64,000 nucleotides of DNA from the NCBI GenBank assembly GCA_015179025.1, contig WHUX01000060.1, forward strand, positions 124,001-188,000, read 5' to 3'. The notes beneath the pieces are model-generated. The model was not told the origin of the DNA, ran no database searches, and saw only the letters and a list, made by a program, of their open reading frames with translations. This DNA is from Terfezia claveryi. Its lineage: Eukaryota; Ascomycota; Pezizomycetes; Pezizales; Pezizaceae. Both the position numbers and the translations under genes were made by a program. Below, one piece after another: positions 53,696 to 64,000 of this stretch (the stretch's first letter is position 1; each line of letters begins with the position of its first letter).

Positions 53696-55598
53696 CTAAC
53701 GACGACGACTATAGTAGTGATCGTCGTCTCGGTGACCGCCTCCGCCGCTATAATACCTAGGTGGACTTCTTCCTCCCCCTCCTCCCCTTGGTGACATGCG
53801 ACCACCCCTAGCTGGGCCCATATCGTCCACTGTTGGTTGCGGGCCTCTGCGACTACTGCCGTTAGCATACGATGGAGGAGGAACGTCGTCCTCAAACCGC
53901 CCCTTTGACATATAGGGTTCATCAGGATATGGGCGTCTGTACCCATCGTCCACAGGGGGGGGAGGCCCTCCACCGCCACGGCGTGGTGGTGAGTAGCGGC
54001 CACGGGGCTCGTCACGAGGTGCCCTTTCGTAAGAAGAGTACGCCTCCCGGCGTGGTGAGCGGTCACGATAGTCACGGCGGGGTGAATAGTCACGGCGTCT
54101 TGGTGGTGAGTAGCCGCCTCCACGCTCACGTGGGGGCCCGGGTGAGTAGCGACGGTGGGGAGGTGGAGACCTTGACCGATAACGTCCACCACCGCCTCTT
54201 CCACCTCCATTCATTGGAGGAGGAATGACATCCTATAAATGCAATCAATTAGCCTGCTGCTTTCGATTCACATGTGCAACAAGGTGTTACGTTACGCACA
54301 GTCACTTCTGCTATGCAAGTAACGCGACTGTTTTTAAAGTCCGTGCCGTCAAGTTTAGCAACAGCTTCGCGAAGGTCGTCATGGGTTTCAAACTCAACCA
54401 TTCTTTGCAAAAGAATTAGCAGTCTTGTCAACACATTCCTTCTCCATGTGAACACTTACCCACGCCCATCTCGGCTAACTTCACTAAAAACAACGTCGAC
54501 ATTCGACCTCCGGGCAAAGTCCTTCAAGTCCTATTGTAGAGAAATGTTTGCATGAGTTTCCAGTCCAGATAAGTTCTCCCAGGCTGCAGCAGCTAGTAAG
54601 CAGCAGCAACAGAGACGAAGGCACTGCTAGAGGAACACCGGTATCATGATCCTGGCAAGTATGTACTCCTTCGGCGGGGTAATCCACTTAAAAGCCAAAC
54701 AATGGAGCAGTTGTATTGAGCTGCAAAAATAGCGCACCGCTGCACATGTGATAGGATGTTCCGCCAGGCTCGTATACAAAAGTTGAGGACATATCCCAAA
54801 GCATTTATGGATCCAACAGGCAGTCAAGAACTCTGGGTATCATGACAGCCACGGGAAACCAGTAGAGTAGCAGAAGCTGTTCCTGATCTATCCATGGTTT
54901 TATCCATTCCGGACAGAGGAAGGAATGCCGGGCACGTGCGTCCACACAAGTGATAGGCTCAAGCAAAAGAGAGAAATGATAGAATGAGGCTGTTCCTGAT
55001 GCTCAAGAAACCAACGCGATAAGGAGGGAAAGTTTGGTTTTGCTAACCTGCCAGCTTGTATCGGGTTGAAGACCGGTGATATTCATTCTGAACTGGGTAC
55101 GACGAGTGCGTGGGTACCTGGTGTCCGGGGCAAAGGTGTTCTCCCGAGGAGCATGGCGATTGCCTCGAGCAAATTGGACCGTCAAACGCTGACCTTTGAA
55201 TTCTCTGCCATCTGTGTGAAAGAAATGTTAGTTCACATGGGAGTTTGAATTTGGGGGAGATTAAACACTCACGGTAGGCTATAGCACAAACACGGAAGGA
55301 ACAGTATCATTAGCACCATATTCCCCCAATACATCAACAGAAGTGACCTTACCAGGAACGATATCCTTAGGATCTTCTTCATTGTCATACTGAATGAAAC
55401 CGAAACCATTCATAAGCTTAACCTCCACAATATTACCGTTTCCATGCTGTTTGAAGAAGTCTTCGACCTCTCGCTTGGTGACTATGTGTTCCCAGCTTCG
55501 TCAGTAGTGACAAACGCGAAGACAGGTCAGTCAAACAAACCATCTCGAGGGAGATTTCCCAAGTACAGGCGGGTGCCTGAAAATTCACCACCCATCAT
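53696..55598 (-). CDS. srp2: SR-type splicing factor Srp2, with a 6-nt microexon and a long intron
   Basis: Nuclear RNA-binding splicing factor of about 353 aa, related to fission yeast Srp2 and human SRSF4/5/6. Seven exons: 55598-55541, 55481-55353, 55278-55273 (microexon), 55211-55048, 54530-54460, 54402-54306 and 54232-53696. RRM1 shows TRLYLGNLPRDVTKREVEDFF and GFGFIQYDNEEDPKDIVPAYHGREFKGQRL, its last part joined by the microexon. RRM2 shows FRMNITGLQPDTSWQDLKDF and VEFETHDDLREAVAKLDG. The tail is rich in Arg, Gly, Ser and Pro (YRSRSPPPHRRYSP, SPRRDYRDRSPRR). One intron, 54531-55047, is 517 bp, far longer than any other found here, and may serve autoregulation. Two ATG codons lie side by side at the start; the first is used here. 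Confidence 0.93.
54531..55047 (-). promoter_or_regulatory. srp2: long intron of Srp2, candidate regulatory intron
   Basis: At 517 bp this is over twice as long as any other intron found in the window. It holds two copies of the 12-mer GCTGTTCCTGAT (+ strand, 54876-54887 and 54989-55000). Known SR protein genes often control their own splicing through such introns. That role here is inference. Confidence 0.4.
55273..55278 (-). other. srp2: 6-nt coding microexon of Srp2 (CCTACC)
   Basis: On the minus strand GCTATAG precedes and GTGAGT follows CCTACC. The upstream intron has a TGCTAAT branch-like site and the downstream intron has GAACTAAC before CACACAG. Inclusion gives VPAYHGREFKGQRL, matching the VPAFHG pattern of RRM1 in this family. 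Skipping gives VPDGREF, in frame but short. Confidence 0.87.
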
Positions 55599-57000
55599 AT
55601 CGTGACGCTTTCCTGGAGACTAGTCTGACGTTTAGCTCAGTGAGGCGACGGTTAGCCTAATGTAGATTGTGCCGAAGCAGGGCGATGCGAGTCAAACGAT
55701 ATACTTGTGTGGGGAGATGTGAGGTTTACTTGGGTTAGGGGGGGTTATAGAATTGGAGAGGTTTGAGAGGATCAGTGATGGCTGATCAGAGAGAGGACAG
55801 TTACGGTAAAGGTGGGAAGAAGGTGGAGGATGGACGGGGGGGGGGGGGTGGAGGAAGAGGAGGGCAAGAAGATTTAAGAGGTGCGACAACTAAAGTTTTG
55901 CAAGGCAACGCTAGTGTGGAGGAAAACTTTTGTGGGAGTTGTGTGCCTGCCGGGGGATGGATGGATGGGGCAAACAAGGCTGATGCTCTGCGGATTGTAG
56001 CGACCAGGAAAAAGAAATGGGCAGAGCAAATGGCACGCAAAGCAAAGCAAGAGGAAGGCGGAAGGCGGAAGGCACAGCCCATACTTAACAAGGCCTGGTC
56101 AATCAAGAATAATGGCTGCACGCTGGTACCGTAGGTGGGTAGGGTACATGTACCGGTAGGTACGGTACTCTATATGTATCCTTAGGTATGCAGGCAACAC
56201 GCTGATATTGCAGGTCCCCCCCCCCACAGTCAGTACTTTGCATCTGCAAAGGGTTCCGACAAGATAACTACTCCGTCCTACACACGGTGTAGGTACAGTA
56301 CATACCGTACATACAACCTTATTGAGACGAGTGACGATTGCGACTCTAAATGTCACTCGAGCTAAATGGATCGAGGCACCCGCTCCAGGCCGGGATACCT
56401 AACGAGGCTGGCCTTGACCCCCAAACAACCGGCACCGCTTCTGCATCTCGCCCAAGCTAGCGCAGCCCCAGACATATTGACGATAAGCGGAGTTGTTGCT
56501 GTAGCAACACATCTCTGACGTCGTTGGGTGTCTCATCGCTTTTGGCGCTCTCCGTACAGTAAGATCCTCCAGTATGGTCGCTCCCTTGACATTCCTCGGC
56601 CAGCATTCAAGCGAGATCGGATCGAGCACACTTCCCATGTTATCAATACTGGCGCAAGAAGGGTATAGCTCCCGATCTCGACGATCCAGAATTTGTGCTG
56701 GGGGATTCAAACAATATCCACTGTATGATATTTTTTTTGTTTCATACATACGATCTTTCAAATCTCCAAGTAGCTAGTTGCGTGGTGATACAATGTTCTG
56801 CGTGATTAAACAGAAGATATCAGGTGATCGGTGGAGTTTGCCTGAGATTTTACTGCGCGGATGGAACTGCGTCTCTATATAAGGCGTGATTCCATAAAAG
56901 AAACCATCCAGGTTATTGAAGTTATACAACCTATTTATATTAATCGTCACTCTCAACCAATTAGCATCAACGTTGACCCCCACTTGACGTATCCCCAACA
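55599..57000. promoter_or_regulatory. divergent intergenic region between Srp2 and the hydrolase
   Basis: 1.4 kb between opposed start codons. An open frame at 55763-56134 (+) is Gly/Lys-rich with no domain and is not accepted as a gene. Several GGTAC/GTACC words occur between 56125 and 56310. No RNA gene is seen. Confidence 0.45.
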
Positions 57001-58294
57001 ATGGCTTATGTCTCCAACACCACAAAGGCTGAGCTGGATAATCAACCTGTTTCGTGCTCTGGAATATTCCGAACCTATGTGAGTAGTCTTGCACTGCTTC
57101 CGTGCTCGCTACCTCCGAATTCTACCAGAGTGCCATATAAACACTTGCCATGCCCACCCATAATAATGCGTCCCGCAGGCCCCGAAACTAAAAGCCTTCG
57201 AACACCTTCCCGCAGTGAACCCGGCCGAGGCCACTACAGGCACGGAAGAACTTAACACAATCCTGTTCATTGGTGGTCTTGGTGCCGATATCCTTTCTCC
57301 GCACTACATGCATAAGAGGGTCGTGCCTTCGATTTATGGGGATGAGGGGCTTGCTGGGTGGAGGGCTGCAGAGGTGGCAATTAGCTCAAGTGCTAGGGGG
57401 TGGGGGACGGGGAGTGTTGAACGGTGAGTTGGTCTACAGATATAGATTGGGATATGAGAGAGATCTGGGGTGTTGATGGGTCTAAACTAGGGATGCGGAG
57501 GAGTTGGCGAAGTGTGTGTATTACTATAAGGCTATACGCCCCAATGGGAAGATTATTATGATGGGGCATTCTACTGGTGCTTACAGCCCCCCTTCCCAAC
57601 ACACGCTCTTTGCAAACTTCCACAATGAGATCTAACAACCCCACCATAGGCTGTCAGGACATCTTCTACATGATGACCCGCCTCAACCCCACCCCCCCCG
57701 TCGATGGGATAATCCTGCAAGCCCCCGTCTCCGACCGCGAAGCTCTCACCCCCTCCCCACCTGTGCCACCCTCCTCACCATCTCCACCACCCTCGTCAAG
57801 GCCGGCCCCTCCCCCGGGCACCCCAACGCCCCCGGAGGCCGCACTATTCTCCCCATCGAACTCACCTCCCAGATATTCGGCTGGGATCAGGCCATCTCTG
57901 CCAACCGCTGGTTCTCACTCACTGCCCCACCACACACTGTCACGGGGGACCTACCGGCGAAGAAGACTTCTTCTCAAGTGACTTCAGCGAGGATGTTATC
58001 CTTAAGTATACCTGGGGAAGGCTGAAGCCAGATAAAACAAAGGTTTTGGTGCTGTATAGCGAGGAGGATGAGTGGGTGCCGGCGGAGATTGATAAGGAGA
58101 AGTTGGTGGCAACGTGGATTAAGATTATGAAGGAGAAGGGGGTTAGGGTTGACGAGAAGAACTCGGGGGTGGTTGAAGAGGCAAGCCATGATTTATCGGA
58201 GGTGGAGGAGAGTGTTATGCAGGATGTTTTGGGGAGGATCAAGAGATTTTTGGGTTGGGTTGCGGAGGGTGAAATTATTGATGCTTCAGGGTAA
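57001..58294 (+). CDS. DUF1749 / UPF0613 alpha/beta-hydrolase, with two one-base frame breaks
   Basis: Serine hydrolase-like protein of about 351 aa in exons 57001-57078, 57179-57423, 57491-57576 and 57650-58294. Splicing intron 1 gives GIFRTYAPKLKAFEH, as in the family, followed by NTILFIGGLGADILS. The nucleophile motif is MMGHSTGCQD, split by intron 3, and is followed by VDGIILQAPVSDREAL. The acid (YSEEDEWVPAE) and His (EEASHDLSE) are in the expected places. Exon 4 changes frame twice: at a C run (57749-57753) and at a G run (57944-57948). One added base at each gives TPLPTCATLL and TGGPTGEEDFFSSDFSED and a single frame to the stop. Both look like sequence errors, but a young pseudogene is possible. 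The biological substrate is not known. Confidence 0.82.
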
Positions 58295-59529
58295 TAGCAG
58301 ATAGCTCAGTGCGTCTGTACAGTATAGAATCTCATTGGGTAGAGGTAGATATAGAGTAGATATATATGGTAGATAGTGCCCGGTAGAATGGGCGTCTAGA
58401 ACATAAATGGCAGTTTATTATTTATAAAGTTGATAAGTATTTCTTCCCACTAAAACCATACAAATGTCCTTGTCAATTCACATTGAATCTCGTTTCTAAA
58501 ACTTCCACTTCCTATTTCGAGTTCCAAAAACCATTTAGAAACTGGGCTTTTAGATAGCTATCCTGCATATAATTTGCCTTGGGCATCTCTAAAAAGAAGA
58601 ATAACCCAACTACCCCACCACTACTACAAAAAAATTAAAAAACACAAGGGCAATAGCTCTTAAAATCATAGACATATGTATCTTCCCTAGTGCTCCTGCT
58701 TTTTTCTATTGTAGATAAGAGACGACAAAAGGAAATGGGAAGCTAAAAAAGGCGGTACCGGTGACGAGCTCTTCTGTGAGAAGGGCCCATTCCCCTGCCA
58801 ATATACCTACGGACACACCACACCCGAGATTGAGATAGTTAAGCTCCACCACAAATTATGACCTGAGAGTAAAGATAAAATGAAGCTAATAGCGTGCTTA
58901 TGAACTAAAATCAAGCAAAGAAAACAAAAGACAACTATTTATTTTCGATGCACAGAATTTAAAGATATCAAGAGGCAGAAGAAGTTTAGCAAAGGAAAGG
59001 GCCAGAAAATCTAGAGAAACGAAGGAAGAGCAGAGTACATCATGAAGAGGGCAAATGCAAGCTGAGGAAGACCAAGATAGATAGAAGCGGCAAAAGGGAC
59101 AACGACGACCAACTATATGCAGAAAGAAAATTGTTTATGCTGTCACATCTCTATATCATCCACCGAAAATCCACCTACCTAGCCTTGTCAGATTAAGAGA
59201 GATCAAATCTCGTGATCAAGGCCCAGGTTTTCCCTATAGTTTTAACGGAGGAAATGGGATAGTAAACTGAAAACTGTAATAAAAAAAAGGTTAACAATGG
59301 GAAACTCATGACCTCATACTGTAGAACTCGATTGTTGGAAGAGGAACATCGCGAAGGGCAATTAGCAAAGCAAATCCAAGAAGAGAAACCAGCGAAGGAA
59401 GGATTGTAAGGAAAATAATAACTAGAGGGCCATCAATAAACCCAGACACTAGAGTAAAATCAAGACAGATGGAGAATGTTGCAGATACAGCTAAGACCGG
59501 CACACAGACTGCCTTTTCAGACGAGCACT
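58295..59529. other. intergenic, no gene seen
   Basis: A-rich, about 1.2 kb between the hydrolase stop and a Gln-rich open frame on the minus strand. No coding region is supported. Confidence 0.5.
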
Positions 59530-59886
59530 CTAACCACTGAACACTTTCTGCAGCTGTTGCGTCTTGGACTGTTGATACTCAATCTTTTGGACCCGAGCCG
59601 GTTGCACCTGATGAGTCGGTTGCATTTGCGGCTGTTGCTTCATAATCTGCTGCCGTTTAAGCTCTTGCCTCTTAGCCTCATTCTGCTCGCGAGCCACTTT
59701 CGTTCTGCGCTCCTGCTCTTCACGCATCCGCCTTAGGCGCTCATAAGTTGGAAGATGTTGCCCTGGTGATTCTTTCTCTAGTGGTTCTGGTGCAATCTCC
59801 CCCAACAATCCCCCTTTGATATTCTCCTGCTTATAACCCCCCTGCATAACTTCCTCCAGTGTATTATCCGGCTTTTTAGATTCCAG
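59530..59886 (-). other. Gln/Arg-rich coiled-coil open frame, possible alternative 3' exon of TFIIB
   Basis: A minus-strand frame, open from about 59886 down to the stop at 59530, encodes DNTLEEVMQGGYKQENIK, then a charged helix (YERLRRMREEQERRTK) and a Gln-rich end. It lies just downstream of the TFIIB stop, and a strong donor (GTAAGT) sits at the TFIIB codons for GKGD. Splicing from there to the CAG ending at about 59887 would be in frame with an intron of about 56 bp. It may be an alternative C-terminus, a separate gene, or chance. Confidence 0.35.
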
Positions 59887-59942
59887 CTTAACATCCCACT
59901 CCCCCCGGTCCTGGGTGGCCCCTGCTGCGTCCTGTTGGCTAC

Positions 59943-61088
59943 CTAGGCCGTTGGAAGCAGACTTACGTCACCTTTCCCATTCTCGACCCAAGATGGGCGG
60001 ATAAGCTTATCACGGTTACTGTAGAGCTGCTTGTATGCATTACGGATGGTGCCTAGACAAAATCACAAGGTGTTAATTAGTCTAAATCCTCGTGTTGTTT
60101 CAACACCCACATGAGTATACGAGGGAGAACAAACCATCACTAACACCCGCAACATTCGAAATCTCTTTCGCGGTCCTTGGCTCCCCCTAAGATGTGAAAT
60201 CATAAAGATACACGCCGCTGCCGTGGAGATAGGTGATCTTCCCGCTAGAGTACCCGCCGCATTTGCGTCTTCTGCCAGCTGCTGGCATGTGATAACCGTT
60301 GCATGGCTAAGGTTCAAACTGTTGCAGAAACGATTCATTAGGTCTTGAGCGTTCGTACTAGGTTTGAATAGTGGCCCATCGTTTTCCTCAACATGGAATC
60401 CGTTCTCGCGTTGCACGTCAACCTTCCTCTGGATCTGCAGACTTAAGAACTTCTCCAGGTGCTTGAAGATACGGCCAATCTCTTTCTTTGGAACCTTTGT
60501 CAAAGCGTAAATCTCTTTGAACGTGCGAGGGACGGCACACTGTCTGCATGCAATAAAGATGCATCCCGCAATAATGGCTTCTTGTGGCTTTCCCTTGAAT
60601 GCTTTGGCATCTTCCACGTCCTTGAAAAAGCATTTTGCTGTGTCTATGACGTTTTTTGGCAAACTGGTACTCTCACAGAACGCACCGATTTCCTTATATG
60701 CAGCTAACAGTGTCTTTGCAGATTTGTCATTGTTGGCTTTGCTCTGTGCACGATGAAGTTCTCTCGACCTGCCACTTCCGCCATCGCTGTAAGAGATCAT
60801 AGTCTCAAGCTGAGCACCGTTGAGCAGTGGGTTTGCAGCATCTCCAACACGCGATGGGTCGTCATTGCCTTGGTCGTCGTTGCTAAATGTACGCCACTCA
60901 GAGCGGGTGTCCACTACTCTATCACCCAGAACAAGCCCACAAGACCCGCAGACCATGTCGCCAGACGAGAACTCCTCAACAATATTGGCAGGGACCTCTT
61001 TGCACTCCCTACAGATGACTGTCACGGCCAAATTTTGCTCATACTCCTTCTGCTTTGCGGAAACGGCAGGGGACATCATGGTGGTCAT
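59943..61088 (-). CDS. SUA7: transcription initiation factor TFIIB (Sua7), with a one-base frame break
   Basis: General factor for RNA polymerase II that links TBP-bound promoters to the polymerase. About 354 aa in two exons, 61088-60135 and 60052-59943. The N-terminal zinc ribbon is VICRECKEVP..DMVCGSCGLVLGD, followed by the B-reader DTRSEWRTFSND. Two cyclin-like repeats follow: AYKEIGAFCESTSLPKNVI, IAGCIFIACRQCAVPRTFKE, then CNSLNLSHATVITCQQLAE and AAACIFMISHLRG. Near the end of exon 1 the frame breaks at a C run on the + strand (60183-60187). One more base gives SHLRGEPRTAKEISNVAGVSDG, spliced to TIRNAYKQLYSNRDKL, as in the family. The protein ends GKGDVSLLPTA. TFIIB is essential, so the break is almost certainly a sequence error. 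Confidence 0.93.
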
Positions 61089-62569
61089 CTTGGACGTATA
61101 TACGAGGTTCCCGTCCCACGAAGCTAAGTCTTGCTTTGGTGCTGATGTTTCCTTTCAGCGCGGGAACCTGCTTAGTACACTAACGGAAGACGTAGTAATA
61201 TGGCAAAAATGCTCTAAACAAGTAGAGCAGTAGAGGATCTTCTGGAGTGTGAGGACGATAATGTTGCCTAAGAACGTTGATGGTCGTCACTGTGACCAGA
61301 CTCAACCTCTCGTTAGCAGTGGAATTATCAAATTAAACAACAAGAAGCATCTAAGGAAACACAGGCAAGGCAACAATCAACACAGGCGTGTTGACAAGAT
61401 GTTCACGCAGGAATTGAGAAGGACTGAATGGCAGACGATGAAGGCTCCAAAATTTATGCAGTAAGTCTGTTTGCTTTCTTTTTCATTTAGAATTATAACT
61501 GGTTTTGCGGTTGAAACTCTTCAACAACTAGAGTTTGTGGAAATAAATGCCAGGCACTCGTTGGTCTAATCTAATGGCAGGTTCAGGCCACCGTCCACAC
61601 AGTCTTGTCTGCTGTCGAGAATCTGCGTGGAGACGGGTTGAAGGGCGTAATTTGTTGTATGGCAGCAGATGATCCTTCTATTTGCTTGAAACTCTTTCTT
61701 CCTTCAGAAAACCAATAGGTCCCCTAGCAAACAATGTAAATACAAAAAGGCAATTTTATTACCTTTCAGAAGAGCAGTGAAACTCAGCGAAAAGAAGCTG
61801 AGAAATTTTCCGCTTTTTTCCTCACAAAGCGTTGTTGTCAAACGAGCGGTTCCTGGAAAAACGCACCAGGCGGGTAATCAGAAGAAGCCTGGCTGTATGG
61901 TGAGTATTTGCAAAGGCCGTGCTGTTTCCGTAATCTGTCGTTGGTTGCGATAGAATCTAGGAGCAGCAAGAAGTTTGGGGTTGTACGAGGGAAGAAACGA
62001 CAATGAAGGGGGAAGGAAGGAAAGAAGAAGAAGAAAACGATTGGAATGGCTTTTATACGGCGCAGGCAGGCACACCCTGTAAGCCTTAGTGGAAAGGCCC
62101 TCTTTGGGAAGCTGGTAGTCTGGTTGGCACGAGCTGGGGAGCATGAGTAATTCTTATACTTTTTCACCCGCCACATGCGCAAATGCCCATTGAAAGTAGG
62201 TAGGGGCTACGCTGTCGAGACTAGTCGAAGCTGAGCCCGGCAACCAGACCAGTGGCGGACGAGGCTTGTTTCCAAACAAATAAGGCTAGGTGAATATGGA
62301 GCTTCACGTCTCTTATCCGTGTATATACGAGCACTGTCTTTCAAAAAATAAAAAAAATTGTTGTGATGGTGATAATAAAACAGAAAGAGGAGGAAGGACG
62401 AAGAAAAGATCGCCAAGATCCGCACTACAGGAACGTCATAACATATCAATCAGCTCCACCCTGACTAAGGAGCACCGCCAAGCTCCGCAGCCATAGTCGA
62501 AAATTCTCTCCCCGGCTTAAAACATCCCACTGACGTCTACCTACGGATCCCGCGGCACTCACCCTCAAG
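61089..62569. other. intergenic, with one copy of the recurring 15-mer
   Basis: The first few hundred bases should contain the TFIIB promoter. TAGTCTGGTTGGCAC lies at 62116-62130. No coding region is supported. Confidence 0.45.
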
Positions 62570-62725
62570 ATGTTCCCTCAATCCCTCAGGACTTCGGTGA
62601 GTTCCACCAATTCCAATCCACTGAACTTTCCCGCCCATATTCCAGAGGTCGAGCTGCTACTGCTGAGGGAGGAGCAGCAGGATTGGTCTGAGGAAAACAT
62701 TGAAGATGAGCCAGCTAAGCACTGA
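62570..62725 (+). CDS. small open frame, doubtful
   Basis: An ATG in a fair context (CTCAAGATG) opens 51 codons, MFPQSLRTS to EDEPAKH. No family is recognised. An intron-like GTGAGT..CCAG of 49 bp lies inside, but its removal leads to an early stop. It is kept only as a candidate short protein or upstream frame. Confidence 0.2.
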   Translation: MFPQSLRTSVSSTNSNPLNFPAHIPEVELLLLREEQQDWSEENIEDEPAKH

Positions 62726-64000
62726 GTGCGTTGTTTGAATATTGCGTGATGTGATAGAGAAATGGAGATACCGTAGTAATAAATAGACTGTACATAAATA
62801 GGTTGATTTGATGCGTTTAGCAGTGGCACAAATGGAAAAAAATTAACTAGGGCTATCTCTTTATATATCATTTGATACGTTCACTCTTAGGAGCCTAGCT
62901 TAGGTATGGGCGCGCCCTCGGTGAACGCTGCAGCATGATGAATCGTTCTCCCCTTTTTTCATGTATACAGTACTACTATGATAAATATGAATACATCTCT
63001 GTTCAGGACATCTTACACTTAAGTCATAAATACTTTGGTGCCTCTCCAACCCAGTGGTGTGGTCCAGTTATGTCCTTATTTTTATTTCAGCAAATTTGCA
63101 AAACGGAAACAAAATGAAACTTACTGGTCTGGGCATTAATTTGGAATCTCGCTCAGTTTACTCTATCCTCCACATACTCAAATTGTGATATAGTCTGGTT
63201 GGCACATCTCGTGGGAGCTCTTGGGTATGACTGCCCATACATGCATACTCCCGCTCCCATTAGCCCATTAGAGAAATATATGTACTCGGCCATTGAGGCT
63301 GTGCAGTGGCTGCGCAAGCTCAAGTGACCATATTCCGTATATGACTTAATTAAAACATGACACATGAGTCACTCATAAACATAAATGAAATACATGAGTC
63401 ATCTCTAAAAGCTATATTAGCCCGGCCAGTTCTGCCGGCCTGTTCCAACTGATTAGTGTGTAATATTTTGCCGACAGCAAAATATAAACTTCTTTACACA
63501 TACACTCCAGCATGACAGATATGCTTGTCCCGATCCTACTGGTCTGGGTATCGAATGAAATATCCATCTGGCTTAGGGTTCTTCGCACTCTTCTCAGCCA
63601 ATTGAGTGGCTTCATGATCCCTCGTTTGTATTAGGCGTCTATGGGGCCCTTCCCTTGAATACAAAAGATCAAGTTCCGATTAAAGAACTCCACCCTAAAG
63701 ACCCAAAGAATTGTGGAACGCAGGACACATTATTTCATACTAGGGGTAATCAAATCCGAACTTGATACCCCATGTTCATAAACCAAGTTGCAACATGGTT
63801 TGTTGCTATGTCAATCGCAACAATCGCAACTATGCCCCGAACATCAGGAAAGGCTCAGATTCTAGTTGAGACCGCAGCATGTTCCTATTTACTGGCATCA
63901 GATGAGGCAGAAGAAGAAGACGAGGAAGATCGAAGAGGAGTATACTCAGGAATTCCTTGAACTACAAGAAATCATTTTTGCTTGCCGGTATCTTTCCCAT
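62726..64000. other. intergenic, with one copy of the recurring 15-mer
   Basis: TAGTCTGGTTGGCAC occurs at 63191-63205. An open frame at 63772-63960 (+) ends in an acidic stretch but has no domain and could be part of a gene beyond the window. Nothing else is seen. Confidence 0.4.

Noticed and set aside
55763..56134. Gly/Lys-rich open frame upstream of Srp2
   Set aside because: Low complexity around a G run, no domain, no splice signals, and it lies in the Srp2 promoter region.

Overview
The window is nuclear DNA of a filamentous ascomycete (Pezizomycotina). Genes are split by many short introns (mostly 45-110 bp) with GT..AG ends and CTAAC/CTAAT-type branch sites, and the gene set is fungal: a Tre1/Tre2-like protein, Not1, a Cdc15/Imp2-type F-BAR protein, Tma7, Prp4 kinase, a Ran1/Sks1-type kinase, TFIIIC Tfc6, mitoribosomal mL40, Rho2, Nst1, Srp2 and TFIIB. 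The mix of compact genes and multi-kilobase gene-free stretches with decayed transposon ends would suit Pezizomycetes (truffle/morel relatives), but that placement is an inference.

Layout. 652-2286 (+) FAD amine oxidase; 2287-6768 degenerate mobile-element area (hairpin MITE, pogo-like terminal repeat, a duplicated ORF fragment); 6769-9568 (-) transferrin-receptor-like pseudopeptidase; 11750-18984 (-) NOT1, divergent from 20003-23405 (+) F-BAR/SH3 protein; 23817-24224 (-) Tma7, divergent from 24755-27550 (+) Prp4 kinase; 27551-34031 gene-free, with microsatellites and a recurring 15-mer; 34032-35453 (-) Ser/Thr kinase; 35454-39923 gene-free; 39924-41351 (-) RING-CH membrane protein, divergent from 41774-43970 (+) TFIIIC Tfc6; 44221-44851 (+) mL40; 45726-46848 (-) Rho2; 48422-52616 (+) Nst1; 53696-55598 (-) Srp2; 57001-58294 (+) DUF1749 alpha/beta hydrolase; 59943-61088 (-) TFIIB; the rest shows no convincing gene.

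Themes. The genes are mostly housekeeping: mRNA decay and transcription (Not1, TFIIB, Tfc6), splicing (Prp4, Srp2), translation (Tma7, mL40), and morphogenesis or cell wall (F-BAR, Rho2, Nst1). There is no cluster or operon-like logic beyond shared divergent promoters.

Most interesting points: (1) two separate genes, Rho2 and Srp2, each need a 6-nucleotide microexon to restore a strongly conserved family motif, and both microexons sit between good splice and branch sites; (2) five single-base frame breaks, in four otherwise intact genes, all lie in G/C homopolymers and all are repaired by exactly one extra base, so they look like consensus under-calls rather than pseudogenes; (3) a transferrin-receptor-like protein has lost most of its M28 peptidase metal and catalytic residues; (4) three introns are a multiple of three long and free of stops, so retention would give a longer intact protein; (5) a TA-flanked 15-mer, TAGTCTGGTTGGCAC, recurs seven times in noncoding DNA.

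All coordinates were worked out by hand reading of splice sites and family motifs; no database search was run.
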